The notes below the pieces were generated by a model. The model did no database searches and was not told where the DNA came from. It saw only the letters and a list, made by a program, of their open reading frames with translations. A stretch of DNA of 64,000 nt, taken from assembly GCA_011037195.1 (NCBI GenBank), contig JAAEAF010014941.1, forward strand, positions 300,361-364,360. Reading direction: 5' to 3'. This document shows positions 20,031 to 31,745 of this stretch, one piece after another. Numbering within the stretch: position 1 is the stretch's first letter; every line of letters begins with the position of its first letter. A program made the position numbers and the translations under genes. This DNA is from Triatoma infestans. Taxonomy: Eukaryota; Arthropoda; Insecta; Hemiptera; Reduviidae.

Positions 20031-21320
20031 AAGTTGTCCACCCCCTTTTTCTCGGTAATTGTTGATGATGGAAAAAAAAATTCAAATCATAACTCCCTTT
20101 ATTTTTTGAGCAGTATCTAATGATATTACAAAAAAAAAATCTGCTGCTGATATGCAGGTTACAGAAACAAATTTTTTTTTTCAAATGGAAACCTCTGTTT
20201 TCTTATTATTAAGAATTCTAAAAGTACATTTTTTGTGAAAAAAATTGTTTTCGAAAAATTAAAATTGCTTTTATATTTCCCAAGTTATGAATTTTTGAAG
20301 GAAAAAAAAACTTTTTTTTACCGCTGACTGCTGGATGTTAAAAAACAAAATGCTCCCTGGGTTGCCAATAACGTAAAACAATCTCAACTGAAAAATTATT
20401 CTTTGTGCTTAAAGTAAAAAATAAACAAAAGTCCATAAAATATAAGATAAAAAATCTGGAATTTCCTCCGTAAATACACTCATATGAGCCTAAAAATTGA
20501 ATCGGCGCTCTTGATTCCCTTCGCTAAGACTCTGAACAATGTGGTACCTAAATGGTTTCATTTGATTGTGCCGGAGTATTTCCGACACGACAGTTTTACT
20601 AATTCCCAGAACTCTAGCCGCATTTCGAAGTGAAGTGTTAGATTCTCCTGCCCATACAGTAGTCCATCAAGCTCAGTATCGAAAGTACGAACATTCCTAA
20701 CGCTATTCCTTGGCGAATGACACTGCCATACGAGCTATCGTTTTCCGGGTTTCATGCAGGAAATCTCTCCTGGTAAACCCTTGCAGCTGTTTGAGCTTGA
20801 CGACGGCACTCAACAAAAATGTCGTATATATCAGTTTTTTCGTTTGTCGAATATGGACGGTTCATCTTGCCGGAACGAATGGAAGTTTGAGGTAGACTGA
20901 AAGTGTTTTAAAAAAAAGGCATTGTTTACAACTTATGGGATTAAAACAGTAAACAACAGAGCATTTGTGTAAAATGTATGCATTTATCTATAACTGGTTT
21001 TTATTACTATGCTAGCGATAAAAAAACTTTCCTTTTTTTTAAAAAATTCATAACTTGGGAACTTCAAAAGCAATTTTAATTTTTCAAAAACATTTTTTCT
21101 CACAAAAAAAAGAACTTTTAGAATTCATAATAAATAATAGGGGTTCCCATTTGAAAAGAAAATTTTGTTTCTGTAACATGAATATCAGGCAGCAGAATTT
21201 TTTTTTATAATATCATTAGATACTACTTAAAAAATAAAGGGAGATATGATTTAAATTTTTTGTTCCATCATCAATAATTACCGAGAAAAAAGGGGGTGGA
21301 CAACTTAGCCCGAACACCCT
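20031..21320 (-). mobile_element. Tc1/mariner-like element with long inverted ends
   Basis: Roughly 300-bp inverted ends: 'aagttgtccacccccttttt' at 20031 and 'aagggggtggacaactt' ending 21307, extending inward with high similarity. The right tip 'GGGCTAAG...'-type sequence ends in CCCTG followed by TA. The left tip of about 15 bp is replaced by AT repeats. It inserted in the AT/GT microsatellite site of an MBI copy. The interior holds a 5' transposase piece on the minus strand; the catalytic part is deleted. Confidence 0.85.
20470..20864 (-). pseudogene. Transposase N-terminal remnant (HTH region)
   Basis: The minus strand starts ATG at 20864 and reads 'MNRPYSTNEKTDIYDIFVEC', then 'AQTAARVYQERFPA' followed by a stop. 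After frame changes it reads 'LRNAARVLGISKTVVSEILR' and 'MKPFRYHIVQSLSEGNQERR'. This is the helix-turn-helix N-terminal part of a Tc1/mariner-like transposase group common in insects ('HPYHYxxVQxLxPxDyxRR'). The DDE domain is absent because the frame runs into the inverted end. Confidence 0.75.
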
Positions 21321-21322
21321 GT

Positions 21323-21710
21323 ATAGATACCTCAGAAACTCAAACTTAGTATTCCATTTAGATACTACCACTGCATCTCATGCGAAGGTTTCGGTCAAGA
21401 TCCATCATCAACCGGAAGTGCGACTTCACTGAATGTTTTTTGCAGTTTTTCGTGATTTTCTTTAAACTTCATTTACTATCTATACACATAAATGCCTATA
21501 CTATTATTTGAAACATTTTTCCAAAAAAAAGCGAATTCGGGGGGGGTAGTTCTGCGGAATTTGTAGCGTTGAATTTCAAATGTTGGGGTTGGTTCAATGA
21601 GTAAAATTTGAAGCTTAAAGAAACTTTCGTCATTTTATATATAATTGTTTTTAAAAGCATTAAGAGAAAGTCCGTGTGATTGTTTCCTAGTAGATTTTTT
21701 TTTCTTTTAA
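21323..21710 (+). repeat. MBI copy, 3' part after the DNA element
   Basis: 'caaccggaagtgcgacttc', 'atttgaaacatttttcc', and an E2 end at 21659-21705 ('taagagaaagtccgtgtg' ... 'tagattttttttt'). Confidence 0.85.
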
Positions 21711-21944
21711 AGAAATCACAAGTAAAGAAGATGAATATTTACGTTAGAAGACTGTTGAAATACTGACTGTTTGAACTAGAGTTGCGGTGAACCACTGAGG
21801 CTGGATGCATTGTATACAAGAGGAATCAATATGATATAGAACGAAATTGTTTATATAATAAACGTTGTATGCTTCTTGCCCAATTTTATAGGGCGTCTTA
21901 TAAAAGTATATTAAAGTATAAAAGTGTAAAAATCAAATTTCCTA
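21711..21944. other. Unassigned DNA sharing a short repeat with 23490
   Basis: 'cttgcccaattttatagggcgtcttata' type sequence at 21876-21905 recurs, diverged, at 23492-23518. Confidence 0.4.
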
Positions 21945-22070
21945 TTAAAAAAAAAAAAAATCTGGCGTCAAACACTCACACAACTTTCTCTTACTCCAGT
22001 TTTCAGAATTGTAATTGACAAACATTCTAGGAGTAAGAGAAAGTTTAGCATCACATACAAAAAATTTAGT
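21945..22070. repeat. Two MBI E2 ends facing each other
   Basis: Minus-oriented E2 (A run, 'tctggcgtcaaacactcacac') is followed within about 50 bp by plus-oriented E2 ('ggagtaagagaaagtttagc', 'atcacatac'). It looks like a minimal foldback. Confidence 0.7.
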
Positions 22071-22116
22071 GATGGACACTCACAATATTACAATAAGAAG
22101 GCCTAAAATATCCAGA

Positions 22117-22240
22117 ATGAGGAGTGTAAACTGAATTTGCTCTGTGCTGGTCTATGTTTTCACACTGTTTTGACAAAATATCCTGATGATGGGCGACGGT
22201 CGATGACCACAAAAAATAGCAAGCTATCACGGAATATTCT
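22117..22240 (+). repeat. Solo Penelope terminal-repeat unit, ribozyme deleted
   Basis: Starts 'gtgtaaactgaatttgctct', as do 58035 and 59437. The ribozyme core reads CTGATGATGGGCGA and then jumps to CGGTCGATGACC, lacking the 3' helix II strand and the GAAA core. Dead as a ribozyme. Confidence 0.75.
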
Positions 22241-22427
22241 GTGATGTTTTATTATTAGTTGTAGTAAGATTTGTCTACATCACTCCATTGTTGATAAATA
22301 AATAGTTTTTTGGTTCAGGTTTGCCAAGGCAAGCGCAAGCGAGTATGGCAACTTTACGAAAGTTATAAAATGAATTTCCTCTCGCGTTAAATATTGTATT
22401 TTTTCTCTACTATTAAAACTATTTAAA

Positions 22428-22540
22428 AAATCTGGTGTGAAACAGTCACACGACTTTCTCTCTCTGCAATTTTTCTTGTTGACAAATTTTCTTCTAATTA
22501 TAATTCTTGCTAGATTTTTAGCTGTCTTCAGTGTTAATGG
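22428..22540 (-). repeat. MBI E2 end fragment
   Basis: 'aaaaaatctggtgtgaaacagtcacacgac' with an intact GTGTGA/TCACAC hairpin, truncated inside. Confidence 0.75.
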
Positions 22541-23019
22541 TCAAGAAACAATTATCTGTTTATTTAGGTGTTGGCAGCAATGTCAATTTTTTTTTAATCT
22601 GTAGAGATTAAAAGATCACTTCTAATCTCTAATATAACTTTAGCGGAATAATTGTCACATTATTCAACTGTAATAGAAACAAACATATAATCTTCTCGCA
22701 CTTCTCGATTACAATTTAACCGCAATTCCAAAATAAATTTGTTTGTTATAGAAAAACTTGATTGTTATAGAAAAAAGTAAAAAGTAAAAACGTTGATAAT
22801 TAATACATTAAGGTTTAAATAAAAACAATATAAAATTTCTTATTACTGAAGTGAAGGGTATTAGGGTAACGATCAGAAGTGATAAGCAGGAGTAGAAATA
22901 AGGAAACTAGCTCTGAAAGTGTAGTTCAATCTCGCGTGAATAAATTAGGAGTCTCCATATTTGGCTCCATCCCAAATAGCATAACTGGTACGTCTTTTTT
23001 TTTTTTAAAAAAAAAAACT
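22541..23019. other. AT-rich DNA, nothing recognised
   Basis: No gene or family match. Confidence 0.4.
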
Positions 23020-23390
23020 TTTTCTTATCGGTAAAGAGATGTGTTTTTATCAGAATAAAAAAAAAGTTTTTAGCGAGTGTGCATGCATGTGAGTGCGCGT
23101 GAATAGTCTTTTAAAGGCCACTTTAGTGCATTGTATAGTTCTAACAACCTTTGTAAGATTAAGATGCCTTAAATGCTTTGCTAGAATTCCAAGTTAAAGA
23201 AAATCGGTTAACTAAAAGTGTAGCTGTACAGAATAAGCTTCTGGATTTCGAAATTATTTTGGTAAAGTTTAACTTTAAACTATAAATACTAGCTGCATAT
23301 AAACCTATCATTTTTATTTGAACAATTTTTTCAGAAAAATTGATTTCTAGTACATTTTTCGGGCGCCGAGTGTTAAAAACTGAATAAATA
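23020..23390 (+). repeat. MBI copy with internal rearrangement
   Basis: E1-like 'cttttcttatcggtaaagag', a short GT-rich site (23077-23100), 'cattgctagaattcc'-type block near 23180 and 'aaacctatcatttttatttg' near 23302. Confidence 0.65.
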
Positions 23391-23939
23391 ATTCATTTAT
23401 TCCTTCTTCAATTCAATTCCGAGTCTTACTTAGCCTCCTCAATAAGTCTTATCAATTCTTGTCTGCCCTGTTTTCTCTAATTGCGAGTTCTTGTCCAATT
23501 TTAAAGGGTATCTTATATGTATATTAATTATAAAACAGTTTTCACATGAAAAAAAAGTGATTAGTATAGCATTGCCACAAAATTTTTCGATGGGAACATT
23601 CTGAATTTATTGAAACAGGGCTCAGATATCCACAACTATTATCACACTATCATGTGAAGCCAGCCGCATCCTGTGCCCCATTATCTAGCAATTGCAACTT
23701 GGGTCTTCCCATTCTCCTTGTTTCACTATATTTCTATTCTTGTAATTCTAATTTGGTTAATTTTCATTTAGTAAAAATAAATCGAAAGAAATAGGAGATT
23801 TAATTTAATAATGTTAATGAATCCGAGAAGAAACTAGCACATTAATTATAATTTGGTCATTAGAAAATCAAAATATTTATCACTAATTGTTAATTTTTTT
23901 TAATTGGACAAAAGTAAGGGAACTCAATAATATAATCAA
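23391..23939. other. AT-rich DNA, nothing recognised
   Basis: Only the short repeat at 23492-23518 noted under 21711-21944. Confidence 0.4.
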
Positions 23940-24486
23940 ATGGCATAGAGGATAATATGACGTCCCAGCTTACCCAAAACTCCCTAAAATCTATTTTCCC
24001 TGATAATACATTCAAAGATGAGAGGTATTTACTGTACCAAGTTTAAAGAAATCCATTTGTCGTAAGCAAGAAATTGCGAAAAATTAAAAAAAAAACTATT
24101 CAGGCATTCAATTTTTTTTTTTAAACTTAATATTGTTAATTCTCTTTAACATACATAGGTGTACAATATATTTTAGAGAATATCTCCCTTTTCTCACAGC
24201 TGTCAACAAATCAATTTTTTCTTGGAAAAGTGTTAAAATAAAAGTAGGAGCCGCACGTATGTCAGTAGGCAGACACAGTCTAAAAAAAAATCGGAGCGGC
24301 TTCCAAGAATATTGCAAAATCTATTCAGTAAAGTGGTAGTTCGGTTGAGTGATTTTGACCGATTACTTTCTGTCAGATTCCCTTGAATTTCCTTGGCGAA
24401 TTTCAAGTTCGCGTTATTCCTCAAGCTCGAATTCCTGCAACTAACTATACGTTTTTGAGTTATACTGTTCACATCGAGATACACAT

Positions 24487-24525
<39 letters not shown>
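23940..24525 (-). repeat. MBI copy ending at its microsatellite
   Basis: Two internal modules are followed by 'gttatactgttcacatcgag' and the (CA)n(TA)n tract at 24487-24525. The E1 part beyond the tract is missing. Confidence 0.75.
24487..24525. repeat. (CA)n(TA)n microsatellite inside MBI
   Basis: Compound tract at the usual MBI position. Confidence 0.9.
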
Positions 24526-26139
24526 GCGTGATAAACCTCCTCCTTGAGGGTAGCTATGTCTGATCGTAGTGGCCTGCTATCAGGAAGCTCACTACTATTA
24601 TTGTAGAGCTATGAACTTACGCGCCCCTCTGTAGTATACTAAACGATTCCAAGAACAACTCCGTAACATTTCTGGAAAATATAAAAGGAATGAATCTAAA
24701 CTTAATTTTATTGAATTAAATTTGGATGTTCCTTTATAACACTGGAAGTAGCTATCTTTCAAATCGATGAATAGTAGTAAACGATATCCTTGTAATTCAT
24801 AAAATGGAAGAAGATTTGGGAACAGTTACTGTGTGCAATAAAGGTTTTCCAAGTAATAAGCTTTAAAGTAAATATCAACTTTGCTTCATCAGAGTACTGC
24901 TAGAATCATCAGCGCCTTGAAAGGTCTATTTTGTTCACCTTTTGGACCAGCAGGATGAATCTCTCAACCTATAGCATCCATCCAAATTTGTTCCTCTATG
25001 AAATTTCAAGATCTTGGAGGATGCTAGAGAGCATATTTTATTTCCAATATCCGGTATTTAGCTAGGCTTCTAAACATCTCAAAATGATAGCGTCATTATA
25101 TGCTCTCAGGATGTGCATTGGACGTGCACTGAACCTTTCTTCCCCCATGCATCTGTGCAGTTACTATCGCGTACTATTTCCATCTTCTTCAGTTATATCC
25201 TCCAGATCTTTAATGCCATGTGAGGACTTTTTAATGTAGGAAACCCTTAGACTGAAGCAGGCTCAATACCTCTTAGGTTGCAACTGCCTAGAAAAGTCTT
25301 AGCCTGTCTCATTTCTGTGAGGGTTCTCCAGAGAAGTAAGTGTTGGACTCTTCTTAGAGGCTCTGCTCGCTTATCTCACAAAAGGGTTCTTCCAGTCCTA
25401 TATAAGGAGGTTTCCTTGCCAGAGCTTCGGTCATCTTACTACCGGCATCAAAAGAGGGAATAATTGCTAGAATAATGTGAACGACAAAAGTATTAAAAAA
25501 TTTAGTAAAAAGAAGAGGAAAAATCTACCTTTTTGCAGTATCGTTGTTAAGTCATGATGTATACAACTTAACTTTATTTCCTCTCTAAAGAACATATGTT
25601 TGTAAAATTATTATAAATATTTTTGTACCAAATGTGGAAGTAGAAGACGAATTTGCTTAGTTTGTTTTCGTAACTGTTGGTTTAATCTCTTGGAGCATTT
25701 TGGGGATTGATTTGGCAAAAGGAACGCTATTTCACAATTCTTGGTTAATCATAGAACCTTCAAATATTTTGAAGATTTTAAAATGGTACAAGGAACGTTA
25801 AAGAGGCAGTTCACAGCAGTGTTCCTGTTTTTTAGGAAACTATTTGAGAACATATTTATTTTAAGGATCAGATAATGAAAGCAAATAAAATATTTGAATC
25901 ATCGGTTAATACTTTTTTTTTTTAATTTCTCTATTCTCATTTTCTTATAATGCTGTTTCTTTGTGTCTTCCTGCAATACATATCAGGCATTGATTATAAT
26001 CAGTAATCGAATTACAAAATTACTAAATCTTTATTTTTTAAATTTAATACATCTATTCATTCCGGGCGCAAAAAATGAAGAAGCCTAATGCATTTGTGGT
26101 GATTGCTTACTTTGACTTGTGGTTTGGTTATTTCGATTT
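24526..26139. other. Unassigned stretch
   Basis: Somewhat less AT-rich around 24530-25460, with a 61-codon frame at 25278-25463 whose product I do not recognise. It may be old transposon sequence. No terminal repeats found. Confidence 0.35.
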
Positions 26140-26755
26140 TTTTTTTTTCACTTTCTCTTACCTGTAGTCAGAAGAGAGAGCCAATAATATTGAACAAAGC
26201 TAAATAACATTTGAAATTTATATATATATATACTATATATATATATATATTACCTCTTGTGTGTCTGTGTATTTGGGTATTGTTGGAAAAAAATATTTCG
26301 AATATTGAAAAACATCAATATGAAAAAATACATCATTGTATTCGAAATGAAGGTTTCGGTCAAAAGTCGTCATCCGGAAGTGGGTCTTTACTGAATGTAA
26401 GATATTTTCAGTTCTTCAAGATTTCTCTAAAACGACTCTAATGCCATTCTTTTACACTTATATAGGCCTATCACTTTTATTTGAAACAATTTTTTTGGAA
26501 AAATTTATTGTTGAGATTTCTGGAGAATCTGTGACTTTAAATTGAAAATGTTATGTAGGTGTGTTCAATATTATTGGCCGTCTCTTCTGGATACTTTGTA
26601 ATCCTGAGGGGTTAGTTTACCCTCCTTGCTGTCTATATTTATATTAGGGCTAAGTAAAAATATATAAGTTTGAAGACAGTTTGTCAGTTCTATAATTCTA
26701 TTGGTGCAATTAGAGAGAGTCATGTGATTATTATTTCGGTTCAGATTTTTTGCTT
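26140..26755 (+). repeat. MBI copy, near full length
   Basis: E1 'cactttctcttacctgtagtc', TA/GT tract at 26219-26272, 'ggaagtgggtctttactgaa', 'aggcctatcacttttatttg', and an E2 end 'gagagagtcatgtgattatt ... cagatttttt' at 26710-26752. Confidence 0.75.
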
Positions 26756-26764
26756 TTTATTTTA

Positions 26765-26950
26765 ATTTAAGGCGCTTCAATATTTAGGGTAATTGGCGCT
26801 TGGAGCTTTTTCAGTATACTGCTCATCACCAGACAGTGAGCCTCAGTACCTTTTAGGGCGAGAAAATCTAAGGGCAGCACGTCTGAGCTCGAACCCGTGA
26901 ACTCCGCGTTACTCTTCCATTGCGCTACGCTAGCTAACCTCGCCTCTTTC
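26765..26950 (-). mobile_element. tRNA-derived SINE (copy 1)
   Basis: The minus strand begins near 26945. A-box-like TAGCGTAGCGCAATGG is followed by B-box-like GGTTCGAGCTC, then a body ending in 'tattgaagcgcc'. The tail motif GGCGC(A/T)TCAA(T/C)AT is shared with 32692 and 60664 (plus-strand sense). Pol III promoter boxes plus repeated copies support a SINE. It adjoins an MBI E2 end. Confidence 0.7.
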
Positions 26951-28439
26951 AAATATGATGTGGCATTTTATAATTTATTGTTAGGTTTCAAAATCTATAG
27001 GTGCACATTACAATTGCAATAAAAAAGCGCTGAATTATACATAAATTTTTTATGTTCAAACTTCATAAAATTCAAACAAAAAATTGAGATATTTTTTTGA
27101 TTTTTTTAGTTAGTCATGGATTATGTAGGTTGATTTTTTTGTATTTTATTTCTTATTTATTAGACAAACTAATTTATTAGACTAATAACCTAAATACTAA
27201 TAAAAATATTGCTACTGAATTCTGACTGCTTTTCAGTTCGTTAAATGTTTATGAAATAGAGCTTGGTGGTTCTGCAAGAAGCTTATACTATAATTTTTTG
27301 CTGGGTTTTACGTCCATTCTTCTTGGTTTTTTTATCTTCATATTGAAATTTCTGAGGCATTTTTTGGTTATTTAATTTGTTTTTTCAATGGCTGTGCTTT
27401 ACTTGGATTTAAATAAGCTGATCATAACTTCAACCGCAAAAAAAGGTGAAACGGAAAAGGTAATTTATACAAGGTTGAGATTTTTTTAAAAAGTAAAGAA
27501 GGTGTTTTTTTTCATAAAAGAATTTTTTTTCATAAATTAGAACAGTTCTTCTCACAACTCCCATAAAAGCTTTTATATAGAGATAGAGGGCGCTGCATTC
27601 TTATATTGTACAATTACCAGGGCTTTTCATATAGTAAATTTGATTTTTAACTCAGACTATAAGCTTTCAGAATATATTTCTTTTCAAGGCAATTTACTTG
27701 CAAGTAGATCAGAGTAACATTATATTATATATAACTAGTATCTTGAAATGTAGACATTGTTTACTAATTCCAACATTTACTAATTTCGTCTCTACAGATC
27801 ACAACAGAACAACTCCCTGTTGTGCTGAATCTAAAATAAACAACATTATCAAGTATGTATTGTTTTTCGTTTCTTGATTTTCTCGCTTAGCAGTTTTTAA
27901 ACTTGTTAATAGCTGATGATTGGCCAAATTTTAAGTACATTTTAAAATATTTTTGTAAAATCAGCATTGTTACTAAAGCGATGACGCGTATTCAGCGTAT
28001 TTAAGAAGTTATTATTGCAGGAAACTTTTATGTTAAGATTTAATAGCTTGAATGCATTTTAAAAAGCTACCATTGAGTGCAGACCCTTTGAAAAATTTAG
28101 AATAATAATAATACTTTATTTCCAGAGTATCTTGTTACTCTGAAGTAAAGCCTTCAGATAAGTTTTTTAATTCGAATATTATTGTAGAAGAATAATTACT
28201 CATGGGAAATGTATGTCTCTGTACTGTGATTACTGTATTCTACGGACGTCACCGCTAAGATTTTGATTTACATAACAAGAGGTATGGTAATGAATGGAAG
28301 GAAGTAACAAGAAACCATTGATTAGTGAGGAAGAGTTTGCCACAATATGTTGGAAGAACGGGTAAAACGGGTTTTTAAGTTACCTAAAAGCACATCTCAC
28401 AATCTCTGGAATAGGCAACAATGATACGATTACTCTGTC
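26951..28439. other. AT-rich DNA, nothing recognised
   Basis: No coding signal or recognisable repeat, apart from a short AAT tract near 28101-28115. Confidence 0.4.
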
Positions 28440-28640
28440 AACACTTCTCGCATTTATGAGTGGCAGATTTTCTTCAAATTTGAAAATTATAGTGCATTTT
28501 AGTTGCTCTTAATAGGATGGAACGATCACTGCTGAAGTGGCACTTTAGAGGTTTAACTGATGTCCGAATCTCTCAGAACATTTTTATAAATCAGTCTTCC
28601 TTCGGATAAATGTTTCAAATCAAATTAAATGTGTAAAGCG
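28440..28640 (-). repeat. MBI fragment
   Basis: 'gaagtggcactttagagg' and 'ggataaatgtttcaaat' in minus orientation. Confidence 0.65.
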
Positions 28641-29059
28641 TGTGGTAATCAATCCATATCCATAGAAATCTCTGAGATCTATTCCTTTGGCGACAGAGCG
28701 CAAGAGTGGGATGCTACAGATACGCTAAATATAACTATTTGCTCACATTATCTAATATTGGGGGGCTTTTTTTGTGGTGTCTAGGATTGAGTGTCAGTGT
28801 AAGAGTTGTTCTGCCGTGTTTTTGGTTGGCATATTTAGGCCGCTATGATTAGACTGGGATAATCGTAAGGATACCAAGATCCTGAAGAAGTCGCTAGTAC
28901 ACCTCCCACTCTTTCTTCTCGAGAATTTGGAAAACTGAAACAAAAATTTGGTCCTTCCAATCTTATTCCTGTTACTTAATATAACTGTCAATTAATATAA
29001 AATAACTAATTTTCATTAAACCTCAAATTTTACTTATTTGTTTTGACATGAATATAGAA
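28641..29059. other. Unassigned DNA
   Basis: No gene or family match. Confidence 0.35.
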
Positions 29060-29712
29060 GCGGTGATTCAAAAGAGAGCGCCAATAACATTGATCCAAAC
29101 TCATATAATATTTTAAATTTAACGCCACAAATTCCGCATAATTTTTTTCGGAAAAATGTTACAAATCAGAGTGGTAGCTTTATATCTGTGCAGTTAATGC
29201 TGCACGTTTAAAGGATGCAGTTAGTATTGCAAGGTTAAAGGAAATCGTTATAATCGTTTTCGAGAAAATTATTTTGTAAAACTGCATTTTCTTAATTCAT
29301 TTACATCCAATTTAGAATTCTAGGAAAGCTAAACATTACTAATCCCCCAGAAACCCCTCAAAAATCAATTTTCCCGTCATATTGTTTCAAATAACAGTTA
29401 TACGTAGTAATATGTGTAGATAATATACAAAGTTTTAAAAAAATTGTTGGAGCAAAATCACGAAGAACGAAAAAAAAAAGTTTTAAAGTCGCGCTTCCGA
29501 TTGATGGATTTTGTCTGTCAGATGGTAGTAAACGGAATACCAGGTTGAGCTTCCTGCGATCTTTCGTGTTTGAAATATTTTCTTCACACACACACACACA
29601 TACCTTTCGCTAAACACAGTTCTTTCATATTTAGGGGACCTCAAATCATATATTTCCGGTGAAACTCAGTTTTGAAAATTTGGCACAATCTTCCCAGTAA
29701 GAGAATGTAAAA
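29060..29712 (-). repeat. MBI copy with CA tract and E1 end
   Basis: 'cttccgattgatggattttg', 'gagcttcctgcgat', CA tract at 29586-29601, 'aggggacctcaaatcatat', 'tttccggtgaaactcag', and E1 'cccagtaagagaatg'. Confidence 0.85.
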
Positions 29713-29999
29713 ATTGCTTTATAAGATTTGATTCTATCTAATATTCATGTAACATTTAAGACAACTAAACATGTAAGTAATACGTAAAAATTTGAAGTGA
29801 ATTAGTCAATTATAACTATGTATACAATTAACTACAATGATTTTAGAATTGAAAAATTTTCTCAATTGAAAAAATCAACCTTAGTTGGCCTTGGCAATAC
29901 AGAGGTGGTGATGATTGTACTTGTACTTTTTAGGACTTAAGGAATACCTGAAAATGATATACATTATACGAGTATGAAAGCGCCTTTATCAATCCTTGC
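29713..29999. other. AT-rich DNA, nothing recognised
   Basis: Nothing identified. Confidence 0.35.
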
Positions 30000-30425
30000 T
30001 AACTTCAACATTAAGGAATTGAGCGTAACATCACACAGATATCCCAGAATCAAACCTTAAATCAATTTTTCCCCGAAATAATGCTTCCAATAAAAATGAT
30101 AGATTTATATATTATAGAGTATGTGTACAAATTAGAATATAAAGGATAATCGTACGAGCTGTTTGAATATTTCAAAGAACTGGAAATCTGTTCATAAAAC
30201 TGCACTTTCGGATAAACCGATTTTCTTCAAACTTGGACTTCTAGCAAAGCATGTAATGAGCTTGAGTATATGTATATAGCACTGAAATACAGAGGGAAAA
30301 ACGTTTTATTATCCCAGAATTTTTCGCTCCTAGGGGGCATCAAAGTATATTTATAAAATATTTCTATAAAACTTATTTCCGAAAATTTGACAAGAACGCA
30401 GTATTCTCCTGATAACGAAGAGATA
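30000..30425 (-). repeat. MBI copy lacking the microsatellite
   Basis: 'gagcgtaacatcac', 'ccgattttcttcaaacttgg' and E1-side 'gaaaatttgacaagaacgca'. The microsatellite module is deleted. Confidence 0.7.
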
Positions 30426-31306
30426 TCTAATTTGTATTAATTTTATGTGACTACATATGGGTTACCTAGCATTCATGTACCTTATTTCTTGAAAATAGCA
30501 GTTAGAGAAGTAGATAGTAGAATCGAAGAGTTGTTTTCCTCTTTACGTGACATTACACCTTTAGGTCTGTATGTAGTTTTAGTAACTTGAAAGGAAACTA
30601 GTATGTTTTCAGTCAGTTACCACATCCGTTCTCATGATATTAGAACAGGAAGGGGCTTCACGCACTGTAGAACTCCCAGCTAGCTGTACTTACTATCTCA
30701 ACAACATTAACGCATACACACTACTAGGGGGTACTTGGAAAGTGAACTCAGATAAAAGTTTACTATCATACTTTAACAGCTCTCTTAACAGCACACCAAA
30801 CGTACAGCATTTAAATTGCATAACCTTATGAAATATATTGCAGATAGTAATAGCATGCTAACTACTACAGATCATGGTCACAATCTTCCTCTATAAGGGA
30901 ATACGAGAATTTACAAAATGATGGTCCTACATATTTTTGGAATGCTAAAGTAATGCATACAATAAAGTTTAGAAATAATCGTAATCGTAAAGTTTAGAAA
31001 TTTTCAGTTTTCGTGAAAATTGTAAAATAGCTGAAGCACTTTAATAGTAATTCAAGTTAAATTGTAGTTCCCTCAAAAACTCCAAATATTTTCTCCTTAG
31101 TAAGACCACTGTCTTTTTTTTAATTAAAGTGTATTTTAAAGTAATTTAAAACTAATAATTTTGAAATTTAAAGAAGAAATTTATAAATATAAATAATAAA
31201 TAAAATTAACGAATGAGTGAAAAAAATCCATATCTGTAAAAGGAAGCAATAAATTGAATTACAATCCGTTTTGTCTAATCTCTGCAGAAACAACTCCAAG
31301 ATAAAG
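30426..31306. other. AT-rich DNA, nothing recognised
   Basis: The 65-codon frame at 30634-30831 has no recognisable domain and no splice or promoter support. Confidence 0.4.
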
Positions 31307-31318
31307 AAATTAATTTGA
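31307..31318. repeat. 12-bp target-site duplication, left
   Basis: AAATTAATTTGA, identical to 31594-31605. Confidence 0.85.
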
Positions 31319-31358
31319 TCAGAGACATTTTCCGTGGTAGCCTGCTTCATTTTGTGGT

Positions 31359-31396
31359 CATCGACCGGTTTCGGGCGTCCGCCCATCTTCAGGATG
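31359..31396 (-). ncRNA. Hammerhead-like ribozyme, core intact
   Basis: CATC, CTGAAGA, T, GGGC-GGAC-GCCC, GAAA, CCGGTC, GATG. All core positions of the family are kept. Confidence 0.8.
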
Positions 31397-31481
31397 CGTT
31401 TTTCAGACAGTGTGCACTAAGAGTTAGTGTGAAACTAAGTTACTCTATACGAGTCTGTGTTGGCACACTGTCTGAAAAACG

Positions 31482-31519
31482 CATCCTGAAGATGGGCGAA
31501 CGCCCGAAACCGGTCGATG
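31482..31519 (+). ncRNA. Hammerhead-like ribozyme, core intact (family consensus)
   Basis: Stem I CATC (31482-31485) with GATG (31516-31519). Core CTGAAGA 31486-31492. Helix II GGGC/GCCC with GAAC loop (31494-31505). GAAA 31506-31509. ACCGGT stem III. Predicted scissile bond after C31515. The very short, self-complementary stem III matches the minimal hammerheads known from Penelope-like elements, which are thought to work best as dimers. Confidence 0.82.
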
Positions 31520-31593
31520 ACCACAAAATGAAGCAGGATACCACGGAAAATGTCTCTGATGCTTTCAAGCTCTGCGGAACCAACCACCACAAC

Positions 31594-31605
31594 AAATTAA
31601 TTTGA
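31594..31605. repeat. 12-bp target-site duplication, right
   Basis: AAATTAATTTGA, identical to 31307-31318. Confidence 0.85.
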
Positions 31606-31649
31606 AATGGGCAACTTCCATAACATTTCTTTTCAAATAAGGAACAAAT

Positions 31650-31745
31650 AAAAATTTATAGTGTGAAACAAATAGACGACTTTCCCCTACCATTGGTATA
31701 TGTAGTTATAATTGACAAATTTTCTTTAATCTTGGAATGTTTTAA
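31650..31745 (-). repeat. MBI E2 end fragment
   Basis: 'tagtgtgaaacaaatagacgactttc', then 'ataattgacaaattttcttt'. Confidence 0.65.

Larger units (their letters stand above)
31319..31593. mobile_element. Foldback Penelope-type element with two hammerhead-like ribozymes (second locus)
   Basis: A 275-bp insertion flanked by perfect 12-bp duplications. A minus-strand unit (to about 31420) and a plus-strand unit (from about 31430) are separated by almost no spacer. Outer ends are the same as at 19269-19643: it starts TCAGAGACATTTTCC and ends GGAACCAACCACCACAAC. Both units retain the conserved ribozyme core. Confidence 0.87.

Noticed and set aside
19885..21710. A single large foldback transposon
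   Set aside because: The outer blocks are ordinary MBI sequence. Only 20031-21320 has matching inverted ends, so it is an insertion into MBI.
30634..30831. 65-codon plus-strand frame with mixed composition
   Set aside because: No homology recognised, no splice sites at the edges, no repeat support.
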